Part shown: positions 1 through 8,160 of the stretch, piece by piece
Layout: each line of letters starts with the position of its first letter
Position numbering within the stretch: position 1 is the first letter of the stretch
NCBI RefSeq assembly: GCF_030812885.1
Contig: NZ_JAUSTO010000004.1
Coordinates: 156,792 to 220,791 of the forward strand
Reading direction: 5' to 3'
DNA length: 64,000 nucleotides
Source: Moryella indoligenes
GTDB taxonomy: Bacteria > Bacillota > Clostridia > Lachnospirales > Lachnospiraceae
The notes under the pieces: model-generated
Databases searched by the model: none
The model's input: only the letters and a program-made list of their open reading frames with translations
What the model was told of the DNA's origin: nothing
Made by a program: the position numbers and the translations under genes

Positions 1-942
1 GCTCCTGCCCGTGAAGAATTGTACTCATAGAGCATGATCGGCGGCAGACCATCGAGATTCGCTGAGCAGTGGATCCACATGTAGGATTTCTGCTGAGCTT
101 TACGGCCATCTTCCTTGAGTACCTGGCACGGAGTTTCATCTGCGCAGGTGACCTCTCGTTCGAGGAGGTGCTCGCCAGTGCGTCATAGAGTGGCTTCATA
201 TAATTCTTGCCACAGTAGATGCACCAGTTCGCCAGCGTTGCGTGCTGGATCGACACGCCCATCTGTTTCCATTCCTTTTCCTGCCGGTACAGAGGCATGG
301 AGTTGATGTACTTCTGGTACATCACATACGCAACGGTCGTCGGCGATGCCGGGCTGTGAGGAATCAGTGGAGATGGAACCACGGCACGGGCAAATCCCGC
401 GTATCCAGTCTCTTCGTAGCATTTCTGGCAGCGAACCGTCTCCTGATAGATATTCACGAGACGGATCTGCGCCGGAATGACCTCCAGTTCGGTACGGACT
501 TTCTCCCAGCCAACGCGCTCCATGGTGCTGCCGCATTGTGGGCAGATCTTCGCATCCGGAGCAAGGTGGCACAGAAGGTCTCTCGATGGAAGCTTGTCAT
601 AAAGCTCCTTATAAGACGCCTTCTTCTTTTTCTCGCCTTCCTGCTTGCGGATGCAGCCCTTGACGATAGTCTCCTCTGTAGGTTCTTCAGCGTTCGGATC
701 CGCTGCCAGCTCCGCTTCGTTGAAAAGGTCCATCAGCGTCAGCTGCTCAGGGTTATCATAACCAACGTGCTTCTTTTCGGATCGTGAGGCAAAGATCATC
801 CGTTTAAACTCTTCGATGGTCTCCTTGGCCTCAGCAAGTTCCTGACGGAGCTGAGCTGTCTCACGTTCCGTGGCGTTGTGCTCGTCTATGAGGTATTCGA
901 TTATTTCGTCTTTGCTTTTATCGCCGAAATCCATAATGCTCA
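1..942 (-). pseudogene. tnpC: IS66 transposase TnpC, frameshifted and cut by the window edge
   Basis: Reading from the ATG at 942, the frame gives a coiled N-terminus, a lysine-rich stretch and a zinc-finger-like region (ICPQCGSTMERVG, then VRCQKC). The typical IS66 segment ending TLANWCIYCGKNYMKPLYDAL follows, in pieces. At about 175-178 the frame breaks: one base is missing between CTG (Leu) and GAG (Glu). The neighbouring frame then continues with EHLLEREVTCADETPCQVLK and KSYMWIH, which is the start of the DDE catalytic domain (first Asp in ADET). So the N-terminal and catalytic parts are in different frames. The C-terminal half lies outside the window. A sequencing error is the alternative, but no homopolymer run is present at the site. 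Confidence 0.85.
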
Positions 943-1066
943 TGGTATACGTCCTTTCAAAACTGCTCTGATTATACCGCCGAAAGCACGTATTTTCTAG
1001 GGTGCGTGGGCCTTCCCGGAGGATAGCTTTATGCAATTTTTGAAAGTTTGTGCAACATTACCAAGC

Positions 1067-1437
1067 TCAGAAGTCGTGCTTCTCCCGACTCGGCTGAATG
1101 GCATTCGGCTGATCGATGGAAAGGCCATCGAGTAACCAGCGGAACTCCCGTTTCGTAAGGTTGCGAACTTCGGATGCGTGGCGCGGCCACTGAAACCGGA
1201 AGTTGTCATTCGCGCCTTTCTCAAGCCGCTTATACAAAAGGCAGAACCCATCCTTTTCGTAATGGAGCGCCTTGATGCGATCGGCACGTCTTCCGCAGAA
1301 GAGGGATACAGCATTACTGTACGGATCCAGCTCATAGGTGTCGCGTACGATCGCCATCAGACCATCAATGCTCTTTCTCATATCTATAAGCCACAAACCA
1401 GGTAGATGCGGTTTGCGCTGGAGATATCGCCTAGCAT
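1067..1437 (-). pseudogene. tnpB: IS66 accessory protein TnpB (Orf2), frameshifted near the N-terminus
   Basis: The family start is visible at 1437 (MLGDISSANRIYLVCG), overlapping the end of tnpA by 7 bases as expected. That frame hits TAG at 1386-1384. The rest of the protein (DMRKSIDGLMAIV, FCGRRADRIKALHYEKDGF, REFRWLLDGLSI) is in the next frame, so one base is missing at about 1384-1390. The remaining open frame could start only at a TTG at 1396 with no recognisable ribosome-binding site, giving 109 residues without the first strand of the fold. TnpB is required for IS66 transposition, though its biochemical role is unclear. Confidence 0.82.
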
Positions 1438-1838
1438 CGGCTGTTCAGCATGCTCAGGATACTGGCAACCAGTGCAGTATCTGCCTGGTTGGTCAACTCC
1501 AGCGTGCCGCCTTCAAGTGTGATGCGCATCGTCGCTTCAAACGAAGCTGGCAATGGTTCATCGACCATGTGCAAATCCGGATGCATCCGATCCTCTTTGC
1601 TGATCGGGAGCTCCGATATATTTATCGGAACAACCTCCTGCTTGTACTTGGGCCTTTCAGCTCTCGCCTGGATCTCACAGGCATGCAGACGTAATCGAGC
1701 CAGTGCCCTGTAAAAGGTGCTGCGCGGGATGCCGTTAGATCTGCAGTATTCAAAATCGTTCAAGCCGGATGATCTGGCTGCAAGTATGATTTGATGCCAC
1801 TCTTCATCAGAGCGGGGATGTGCACGTTTACTCTTCAT
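1431..1838 (-). CDS. tnpA: IS66 TnpA (Orf1)-like protein with a duplicated start region
   Basis: The product resembles IS66 Orf1: a short helix-turn-helix (EEWHQIILAARSSGLNDFEY, then IPRSTFYRALARL) followed by a C-terminal part with MRITLEGGTLELTNQADT. The original start was probably the ATG pair at 1869/1866, which has a good ribosome-binding site (AGAGGAAG). A 31-bp tandem duplication (1800-1830 and 1831-1861) shifts that frame and ends it after 13 residues at 1828. The duplication also brings an ATG at 1838 in the correct frame, just before the new stop, so translation could restart there and give an almost complete 135-residue protein. Expression by restart is inferred. Confidence 0.7.
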   Translation of the reverse strand: MKSKRAHPRSDEEWHQIILAARSSGLNDFEYCRSNGIPRSTFYRALARLRLHACEIQARAERPKYKQEVVPINISELPISKEDRMHPDLHMVDEPLPASFEATMRITLEGGTLELTNQADTALVASILSMLNSRC

Positions 1839-1861
1839 CAGAGCGGGGATGTGCACGTTTA
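1800..1861. repeat. 31-bp perfect tandem duplication in tnpA
   Basis: Bases 1800-1830 and 1831-1861 are identical. Since 31 is not a multiple of three, the copy breaks the original tnpA start frame. The unit spans the first codons of the gene, so it also copies an ATG context. Confidence 0.95.
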
Positions 1862-2028
1862 CTCATCATGGGACTTCCTCTCTTCTTAAGTAGAGTAAAA
1901 TAGTCCCATCGTGGGAAGTGGCAGTGTAGTGAAATGATCCACTACTGTGAATGCCAGCAGGAAGACTGAGACTAAAATACTCTCGTTTTCCACGATTATG
2001 GCACATTCAAAAGTGTTAAACTAGCCGC

Positions 2029-2047
2029 ACTGACACTGAGCGCTTAC
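2029..2047 (-). repeat. IS66 terminal inverted repeat (tnpA end)
   Basis: The minus strand at this point reads GTAAGCGCTCAGTGTCAGT. IS66-family elements end in GTAAGCG. The partner repeat would be upstream of the window. From here to 2215 I see only AT-rich DNA with no supported gene. Confidence 0.7.
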
Positions 2048-2215
2048 CTTACGTTTTGAGATACATTCATATTACATTTATTTGTATTATATTTTAAGCT
2101 TATTTGTATTTTTTGTTCTTTGTTACAATATATATCAATCCTTTTTATGCACCGTGCACAGATCCCTCCTCCACGTGGATTGAAGCAGCTGTGCTCTGCT
2201 TTTGTCAATCTGCCT

Positions 2216-3145
2216 TCAGCTTTCCTCCACCTGTCGTATCTTTGCGATGCGAAGCTCCTTCTGTCTCAGCTCATAGCGGTCCAGATCGCTCAGGGCGAGC
2301 TGCTGCTTGCTGCGCTTCACGAAGCGATCATAATACTTTGTCACTGTACAGAGCATCAGTACCTGCAGCACGCCCAGCTGGCACAGCGCAGTCGCAGTAA
2401 TATTCATTGCATTTCCGCCCGTGCGCGCAGGCGTATATAAAATACAGTCCGCATAGCGCCCCATCAGGGACTCCCGCATAGACGTAATCAGAATGACAGC
2501 CGCGCCGCCCTGTCTGGCCAGCATCACGGAATCTGCGCTGCTTTTTGCCTGTCCGTCATAGCTGATCACGATCAGCACATCCTTTTTCCCCAGCGTCGCC
2601 GCTGTCCGAAGCTGCAGCAGTCCATCCGAGACAACAAAAGCGTTAAAGCCCATGGACATGAGCAGTCCCACCCCTGCCTGCACAATGCCCCCCGCACTTC
2701 CGTTTCCGCACAGCATGATGCGATCCGCATTTCCCATGAGCTCCACTGCGCGTTCCAATGCCTCATTGTCCATGTCCATGAGGCAGCGGTGCAGAGAGTT
2801 TTCACTGAACTGCAGGGCCTTCTGCTTGATCACATTGATGCTGTCATTGCGGGTGATGCCGATGTCCTGGCTCAGCGAGACCGCCTGCTGCTGCATATGA
2901 AACTTCATATCAGCAAGTCCCTCATAGCCGATCAGCTGGCAAAAGCGCGTCACTGTAGCGACACTCGTCCCGATCTTCTCCGCCATCTCATAGATACTCA
3001 TCTCCGTCACTGCGCGCTCATCATTCAGAAGAAATTCCGCGATCCGCGACTGCGACGCGTTGAATTTCATCCGGTACATCGCGATGCGGGAGGCGAGCTC
3101 GCTCTGTCCCTCAATAATAGCCCTGTCTTCCTGCCGCTCTCTCAT
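2216..3145 (-). CDS. MurR/RpiR-family transcriptional regulator
   Basis: The protein has an N-terminal RpiR-type helix-turn-helix (SQSRIAEFLLNDE ... MSIYEMAEKIGTSVATVTRFCQLIGY) and a C-terminal SIS sugar-phosphate-binding domain (GNADRIMLCGNGSAGGIVQ; VLIVISYDGQAKSSADSVMLA; AAVILITS). Such proteins sense phosphosugars and control sugar uptake or catabolism genes. The start at 3145 is preferred over 3190 because GGCGGAG lies just before this ATG; it gives 309 residues. No sugar genes are adjacent and the IS66 end lies just downstream, so its regulon cannot be told from context. Some family members control their own neighbours; here the upstream gene on the same strand is an SGNH hydrolase. Confidence 0.88.
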   Translation of the reverse strand: MRERQEDRAIIEGQSELASRIAMYRMKFNASQSRIAEFLLNDERAVTEMSIYEMAEKIGTSVATVTRFCQLIGYEGLADMKFHMQQQAVSLSQDIGITRNDSINVIKQKALQFSENSLHRCLMDMDNEALERAVELMGNADRIMLCGNGSAGGIVQAGVGLLMSMGFNAFVVSDGLLQLRTAATLGKKDVLIVISYDGQAKSSADSVMLARQGGAAVILITSMRESLMGRYADCILYTPARTGGNAMNITATALCQLGVLQVLMLCTVTKYYDRFVKRSKQQLALSDLDRYELRQKELRIAKIRQVEES

Positions 3146-3350
3146 GCTTTCTCCGCCCCTTTCTGCTCTTTCAGAATCAGGAATGTACATCCGGTTTTCC
3201 CATAAAACCAGACAGAGATCCGGGAAAGCTCCCGAATCTCTCAGCTCAATCCTATTTTATTATTATACAGAAACACCTGCCTCTGTGAAACCGTGTTTTC
3301 TTACATTGTTTCACTATTTTTTTGTGTTATATTTCCAACGCAAGTTCTGC

Positions 3351-4334
3351 TCACCGCTCCGGCAGCTCCTGAAGTCTTTGGTAAACCAGCTTTCCCAGCA
3401 GCTCATATCCTCTGCTGTTGAAGTGCAGACCGTCATACAGAAGACTCTCCGGCATCCTGCCCTTCTGCATATCCGCGCAATCCGCCTCCGTCGGTTCCAT
3501 CTCAGCATCTGCAAGTCCCTGCGTGCTCATATAGGCACGCAGATTCACAAAATGCGCTCCAAAGCGCTCCTGAAACTGCTCCTCTGCCTCCCGCATCTCC
3601 GCTGCCGACCCGAGATGCAGCCCCAGAATGAGGTAGCGCCCCGCCGGATCCCTGTAGAAGCGCCTCAGCGTCTCGTGCTGAAGCAGCAGCTCCTCCAGCG
3701 TCTCGTACTGCCCGTTCGCCCCCATCAGAATCACCGGAATATAGTCCCTGTAAGCCCAGGCTGCCCGCGGAATGAGCTGCGTCCCTGCCGGAAAATACAG
3801 CGGAGCCTCCGCGTCGCTGCCCTCAGAGGACGCGGGTAATGCTGCCGTCCCACCGCTCTCTACCCGTCCGTCGGCCTTTTCCCGTCTCTCCATCGCCGCT
3901 CTCACCCGCTCCAGCCGAAAGCAGAGCCGCTCCCCGAAGAAGTATCCTCCCTCACGGCTGAGACTTCCCTCTGCGACGCGTCCGTCTTCCGCCGTAAGCC
4001 GCACGCGCTCCAGTCCGGCATTCCCATAGACCAGAGGGCAGATCTCAGGCGTTATCGGAGAGTGAAGCTTAAGCTCCGCCGGATAGCCGTCCTGCCGCAG
4101 GATAAGCGACTCTGACAGACAAAAGGGCAGAGCTCCCGTGCGCCCCAGTATCGTGATGCTGTCCTCTCCGTTGACTCCGAGATTCACAACCTCTGTCAGT
4201 GAATCTCCCCCAGTCCGCAGACAGGATTCCAGTACCTTCGGATAGCTGCTGCCGCCCCCGCCAAAGCCCGCGGTGAGACTGTCTCCGATGCAGACGATCC
4301 CCCTACAGTTTTCAATCTGAGACCGTTCTCCCAT
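3351..4334 (-). CDS. SGNH/GDSL-family hydrolase
   Basis: Block I (GIVCIGDSLTAGFGGG) carries the nucleophile Ser, block II is VNLGVNGEDS (Gly), block III is VILMGANGQY (Asn), and block V is LYDGLHFNSRGYELLG with the Asp and His. This is the full catalytic set of an SGNH esterase or lipase. Between blocks II and III there is an insert of about 130 residues that may be a separate beta domain. No signal peptide is visible, so it is probably cytoplasmic. I chose the ATG at 4334 because GGAGG lies 5 bases upstream; a longer frame to 4460 lacks a ribosome-binding site. The substrate cannot be predicted (acyl ester or acetyl-sugar are both possible). Confidence 0.8.
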   Translation of the reverse strand: MGERSQIENCRGIVCIGDSLTAGFGGGGSSYPKVLESCLRTGGDSLTEVVNLGVNGEDSITILGRTGALPFCLSESLILRQDGYPAELKLHSPITPEICPLVYGNAGLERVRLTAEDGRVAEGSLSREGGYFFGERLCFRLERVRAAMERREKADGRVESGGTAALPASSEGSDAEAPLYFPAGTQLIPRAAWAYRDYIPVILMGANGQYETLEELLLQHETLRRFYRDPAGRYLILGLHLGSAAEMREAEEQFQERFGAHFVNLRAYMSTQGLADAEMEPTEADCADMQKGRMPESLLYDGLHFNSRGYELLGKLVYQRLQELPER

Positions 4335-4550
4335 CTGTGCCTCCATCTCTGCCGAGCCCTGTTCTCTGACCCGGATCAGCCAAACACCAAAAAGCAGCTC
4401 TTCTGTATTCTCGCTGCCCCTCCCTGACCCACGGTTTCTTCGGGAGTAGTGCCTCTGCACGCACTTGCCGCGCCTTCCCGGCTGTGCTAAAATTCACGAA
4501 ACGGAAATCGCTCCGCCGCAACCCGGCACCTTTTCAGAATCGAGGCAGCA

Positions 4551-5159
4551 ATGCAGAACAGGCTTCAAAACACAAGGGGCTCTGCCCCGGATACAGCGCT
4601 CTCAAAACAGCACATCTTCCTCATCGGCTTCATGGCTGTCGGCAAGACCACCCTCGCAGCAGAGCTTTCCTCCCGGCTGAACCGTCCCCGCGTCGACACT
4701 GACGAGCTGGTGGTTCAGAATGCCGGCATGGATATCCCCAATATTTTCAGACATTTTGGCGAGGCACACTTTCGCAGACTGGAGCACAGTGCGCTCGCCG
4801 CGCTGGCAAAAGCCACCCCCTCTGTGGTCTCCTGCGGCGGCGGCATAGTCCTGCTGCCTGAAAATGTGGCGCTGATGCGCAGTCTTGGCATCGTGGTGAG
4901 ACTCACAGCGACAGCAGAAACCATCTGGAAACGCAGCTGCGAAAGCTCTGACCGTCCCCTGCTGCCCGCTTCCACCGGAGTTGAGCGTCTCGCCTCCATC
5001 AAAACCATGCTTGCGGAGCGGGAAGAGCAATATCGTGCCGCCGCAGAGCTTGCGATCACCACCGATGACCGCAGCGCCGGGGACATCTGTGCAGAGATCC
5101 TCTCACGCTGCACAGAGCTGACCGTGCAAAAGGCAAGCTCTTCTCAGCTCAAAGCTTGA
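4551..5159 (+). CDS. aroK: Shikimate kinase
   Basis: Catalyses ATP-dependent phosphorylation of shikimate in aromatic amino acid synthesis. The sequence shows the P-loop GFMAVGKTT, the shikimate-binding DTDE and FRRLE, the SCGGGI motif, and the lid DRPLL. The length of 202 residues is slightly above the usual 165-180 because of a short N-terminal extension (about 20 residues) and a C-terminal tail. The start at 4551 has only a moderate ribosome-binding site (CGAGG). No other aro genes are nearby. Its 3' end overlaps the convergent ktrA by 11 bases, leaving no room for a terminator between them. Confidence 0.92.
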   Translation: MQNRLQNTRGSAPDTALSKQHIFLIGFMAVGKTTLAAELSSRLNRPRVDTDELVVQNAGMDIPNIFRHFGEAHFRRLEHSALAALAKATPSVVSCGGGIVLLPENVALMRSLGIVVRLTATAETIWKRSCESSDRPLLPASTGVERLASIKTMLAEREEQYRAAAELAITTDDRSAGDICAEILSRCTELTVQKASSSQLKA

Positions 5160-5796
5160 AGTATTCCCGTATTCCCTCTCTCCGGCCGAGCACCAGAACA
5201 GTCTCTCCCTCAGAAAAGACTGTATCCGGGCTGATCTCCATGCTGAGCGCCCCGTCCTGCTTCCGCGCCAGTATATTCAGCTTCAGGTTCTTTCGTATAT
5301 TCAGCTCTCCAATGCTTCTTCCGATCCAGCTCTCCGGAACCTCCACTTCAAAAATCGCGTAGTCCTGATCTACCGGAATATAATCAAAAATATGATCCGC
5401 GCTGTAGCGGACGGCGGTCCAGTTCGCGAGCTGCTCCTCCGGGAAGACCACCTCATCCGCGCCGTTCCTCTTCAGAAACTTCGCGTGCACTGCACTGGCC
5501 GCCCGGGACACAACCTGCTTCGCTCCGAGCTCCTTTAAGAGCGAGGTCGCCTCCAGTGAATTCTGAAAGTCGTCCCCGATGCTGACAATACAGAGATCAA
5601 AGTTCGGAATCCCCAGTGATTCCAGAAAATTGCGGTTGGTACAGTCCCCAATCTGTCCGTTTGTCGCGCAGTGCATTGCTGCATCCACGCGCTCCTCAAC
5701 CTTATCCACCACCATGATCTGGTGACCCATCTCCCGAAGCTTCTCTGCGACCCGCGCTCCAAAGCGCCCCAGGCCGATTACAAGCACAGATTTCAT
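5149..5796 (-). CDS. ktrA: Potassium uptake regulatory subunit KtrA (TrkA family)
   Basis: Cytoplasmic gating ring of a Ktr/Trk potassium channel. Residues 1-120 form the RCK-N Rossmann domain with the nucleotide-binding GLGRFG at about 8-13 and the acidic DK at the end of strand 2 (VVDK). Residues 135-215 form the RCK-C domain (FEVEVPESWIGRSIGELNIRKN), which binds c-di-AMP or cations in homologues. The length of 215 is typical. It is downstream of ktrB with a 113-base gap and is probably co-transcribed with it. Confidence 0.92.
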   Translation of the reverse strand: MKSVLVIGLGRFGARVAEKLREMGHQIMVVDKVEERVDAAMHCATNGQIGDCTNRNFLESLGIPNFDLCIVSIGDDFQNSLEATSLLKELGAKQVVSRAASAVHAKFLKRNGADEVVFPEEQLANWTAVRYSADHIFDYIPVDQDYAIFEVEVPESWIGRSIGELNIRKNLKLNILARKQDGALSMEISPDTVFSEGETVLVLGRREGIREYFKL

Positions 5797-5909
5797 CCCG
5801 TTTTCCTTCCCCGGCCTGAGGCCGTTTGTTTTCTCTGCTGATTTTTATCTGTGGCAGATATTCCCGCCCCATGCAGCGCAGGCTCTGCTCCATGGCGGGG
5901 CTCTTTCCC

Positions 5910-7250
5910 TTACCCGACCGGAATCGCCTCCTCTGGCATACGGCCGCTTCCGTTCCTCTGCCTGGCAACCGTCGCGAAGATCAGCGTGAGCCCTCCTACC
6001 CGCCCCATGTACATCAGCACGATGAGTATCACCCGTGAGGTCGCAGAGAGCGTCGGCGTGAGCCCCATGCTGAGCCCGACTGTGCCGATGGCGGAGGCCG
6101 TCTCAAACATACATAGCTTTAAGGGGACCGCCTCAATTCCACACAGCAGAAAAGAGCCGCAGAGAAAGAGAAAGAGATACATCAGCAGCAGCGCAGCCGC
6201 ATCGCGTACACCTGCGTCTGAAACGCGCCGCCCGTAGAGCACCGTATCCTTCCTCTGCCGGAATACAGAGAGCGCTGAAGAGATGAGTACGATCAGCGTC
6301 GTCACCTTCATACCGCCCGCTGTGGAGCCCGGCGCGCCGCCGATCAGCATGAGACATATCGTCAGCGCCACTCCTGTGTCGCTCATCGCGCTGTAGTCTG
6401 CGGTATTAAAGCCTGCCGTGCGCGGCGTCACCGCCTGAAAGGCGGAGAGCAGCAGACGGGCGCGAAGCGGAAGCCCCCGAAATTCCACAAGGAAGAAGTA
6501 GCAAAAGGGCAAAAGAAGCAGCAGCGCAGTGGTACTGAGTATCGCCTTGCTCTGAAGGCGATACTCCCGGAAGCGCAGCCTGTGCTCTGCGATATCCTTC
6601 CATGTGAGGAAACCCAGTCCGCCTATGACGATCATCAGCATCACAGCCGCATTCAGCATGAGATCCTCAGAAAAATAAGTGAGGGAGGAGAACTGCTCTC
6701 TCACTCCCATGAGATCGAAGCCCGCATTGCAGAAACCGGAGACTGCGTGAAAGAACGCATACCAGCTGCCGCGCGCCGCTCCGAACACGGCCGCAAAGGA
6801 GGGCAGCATGAGCAGCGCTCCGATGAGCTCCAGAAGCAGCGTGCTGCACAAAATGAAGCGTGTCAGACGGATAATCCCCTGCACATGGGGCGCCGCAATG
6901 GAATCCTGCATGACGCTTCGCTGCATAAGACCGATCTTTTTTCCTGAGATCAGCGCAAGAAGCACCGCAATTGTGACAACACCGAGACCGCCGATCTGGA
7001 TCAGCAAAAGAATGACCCCCTGCCCGAAGGCTGTCCAGCAGGACGCTGTGTCGTAGACAACCAGCCCCGTCACGCAGGTGGCGGAGGTCGCTGTGAAGAG
7101 TGCATCCAGAAAGCTCACCGAATACGGCTCCCGGGATGCAACCGGCAGCATAAGGAGCAGCGCCCCCGTCAGTATCATCGCAGCAAAACCGAGCAGTATG
7201 AGCTGTGCCGACTGAAGGCGCTGCAATTTCTGTAGTAAAAACCTGTGCAT
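5910..7250 (-). CDS. ktrB: Potassium uptake membrane subunit KtrB (TrkH family)
   Basis: Polytopic membrane protein with four pseudo-repeats, each with a pore helix. Selectivity segments are visible as SATCVTGLVV, GFCNAGFDLMG, PRTAGFNTADY and ASAIGTVGLSMG. It translocates K+ (often Na+-dependent) under control of the KtrA ring. The length of 446 is typical. The ATG at 7250 has GGGAGG upstream. The start is only 27 bases after the hflC stop, so it is probably in one operon with hflK-hflC. Confidence 0.93.
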   Translation of the reverse strand: MHRFLLQKLQRLQSAQLILLGFAAMILTGALLLMLPVASREPYSVSFLDALFTATSATCVTGLVVYDTASCWTAFGQGVILLLIQIGGLGVVTIAVLLALISGKKIGLMQRSVMQDSIAAPHVQGIIRLTRFILCSTLLLELIGALLMLPSFAAVFGAARGSWYAFFHAVSGFCNAGFDLMGVREQFSSLTYFSEDLMLNAAVMLMIVIGGLGFLTWKDIAEHRLRFREYRLQSKAILSTTALLLLLPFCYFFLVEFRGLPLRARLLLSAFQAVTPRTAGFNTADYSAMSDTGVALTICLMLIGGAPGSTAGGMKVTTLIVLISSALSVFRQRKDTVLYGRRVSDAGVRDAAALLLMYLFLFLCGSFLLCGIEAVPLKLCMFETASAIGTVGLSMGLTPTLSATSRVILIVLMYMGRVGGLTLIFATVARQRNGSGRMPEEAIPVG

Positions 7251-7277
7251 GAATCCTGCCTCCCTAGCTGTGTATTC

Positions 7278-8147
7278 TTATTCTCCGTAAAACACCTTCA
7301 CGAGAGGCGAATCCTTGTCCAGAATCAAAGTTTTGTTGCCGTTCTTCATCGAAGTCTTAGCCGCATCCAGCGCGCGCACAAAGCTGTAGAATTCCGCGCG
7401 CCCGGCATCATTGTAAGCGCCGGAAAGGATCTGCATATACTGCGCCTCTCCCTCCGCATGAAGGATTTCTGCCTTCTTCTGTGCCTCAGACCTCATGACA
7501 GAGACCTCACGATCCGTATTGTTCCGGATCTTCTGCGCCTCAGAATTGCCCTGTGCCGTGTAGGAGGCTGCAATATTATTCCGCTCGGATATCATGCGGT
7601 CGTAGACAGCCTGTTTATTGTCGTCCGGCATATCAAGGGACTTCGTCTCCACCGCCAGCACCTCAATGCCATATCCCTCCAGAGAGTTTCCGAGATTCTG
7701 CGTGATATCCTGCGCGAGCTTCCCGTTGCGGTTCTCGATGATCGCCGCCTGATCCATATTGGAGATCACGCCCTTCAGGGAGGAGAAGACAGAGGCTGCG
7801 ATTCTGGACTGTGCCTGCGCAAGCTGGCCATTCAGATAGCGGGTGAATTTCACCGGATCACTGATATGCCATATGACAAAGGCATCTGCAATCATCGTCT
7901 TCTTATCCTTGGTGATGACATCCGACTTCGGGATATCGTAGAGCTGAATCGCCTTCGGCAGCGCATCCGCCGTCTGAATAAAAGGAAGCTTGAAGGAGAC
8001 ACCGGGAGTCTCGTCCACACGGACAATCTCCCCGAACTGCCGGATCATCTTATACTCGTTCGGATAGGTCACAACAACAGAGCCCGCCGCTGCAAAGAGC
8101 AGAAGAAAAGAAAACAGCAGAACTGTCGTTTTTTTCATATTTTTCAT
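7278..8147 (-). CDS. hflC: HflC-type SPFH/band-7 membrane protease modulator
   Basis: A signal anchor (MKNMKKTTVLLFSFLLLFAA, residues 1-20) is followed by an SPFH domain (EYKMIRQFGEIVRVDETPG, SFKLPFIQTADALPK) and a long helical segment (SEAQKIRNNTDREVSVMRSEAQKKAEIL), as in HflC. HflC pairs with HflK to form a large cage that restrains FtsH in well-studied bacteria. I start it at 8147, not at the longer 8282 frame, because that places the membrane anchor at the N-terminus and lets the gene follow hflK by 13 bases. Length 289. Confidence 0.9.
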   Translation of the reverse strand: MKNMKKTTVLLFSFLLLFAAAGSVVVTYPNEYKMIRQFGEIVRVDETPGVSFKLPFIQTADALPKAIQLYDIPKSDVITKDKKTMIADAFVIWHISDPVKFTRYLNGQLAQAQSRIAASVFSSLKGVISNMDQAAIIENRNGKLAQDITQNLGNSLEGYGIEVLAVETKSLDMPDDNKQAVYDRMISERNNIAASYTAQGNSEAQKIRNNTDREVSVMRSEAQKKAEILHAEGEAQYMQILSGAYNDAGRAEFYSFVRALDAAKTSMKNGNKTLILDKDSPLVKVFYGE

Positions 8148-8160
8148 CTTTCCGCTCCTC

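Larger units (their letters stand above)
1..2047 (-). mobile_element. IS66-family insertion sequence, partial and apparently inactive
   Basis: Three minus-strand reading frames in the order tnpA, tnpB, tnpC match the IS66 family. The element's tnpA-side end is placed at 2047 because the minus strand there reads GTAAGCGCTCAGTGTCAGT, and GTAAGCG is the usual IS66 terminus. The other end lies before the window start, so the target duplication (IS66 normally makes 8 bp; here it would be 2048-2055) cannot be checked. Each of the three genes carries a visible lesion: a 31-bp tandem duplication in tnpA, a one-base loss near the tnpB N-terminus and a one-base loss in tnpC. It is therefore probably immobile unless complemented. 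Confidence 0.88.

Noticed and set aside
183..572. Minus-strand open frame inside tnpC
   Set aside because: Its translation does not match IS66 transposase; the neighbouring frames do.
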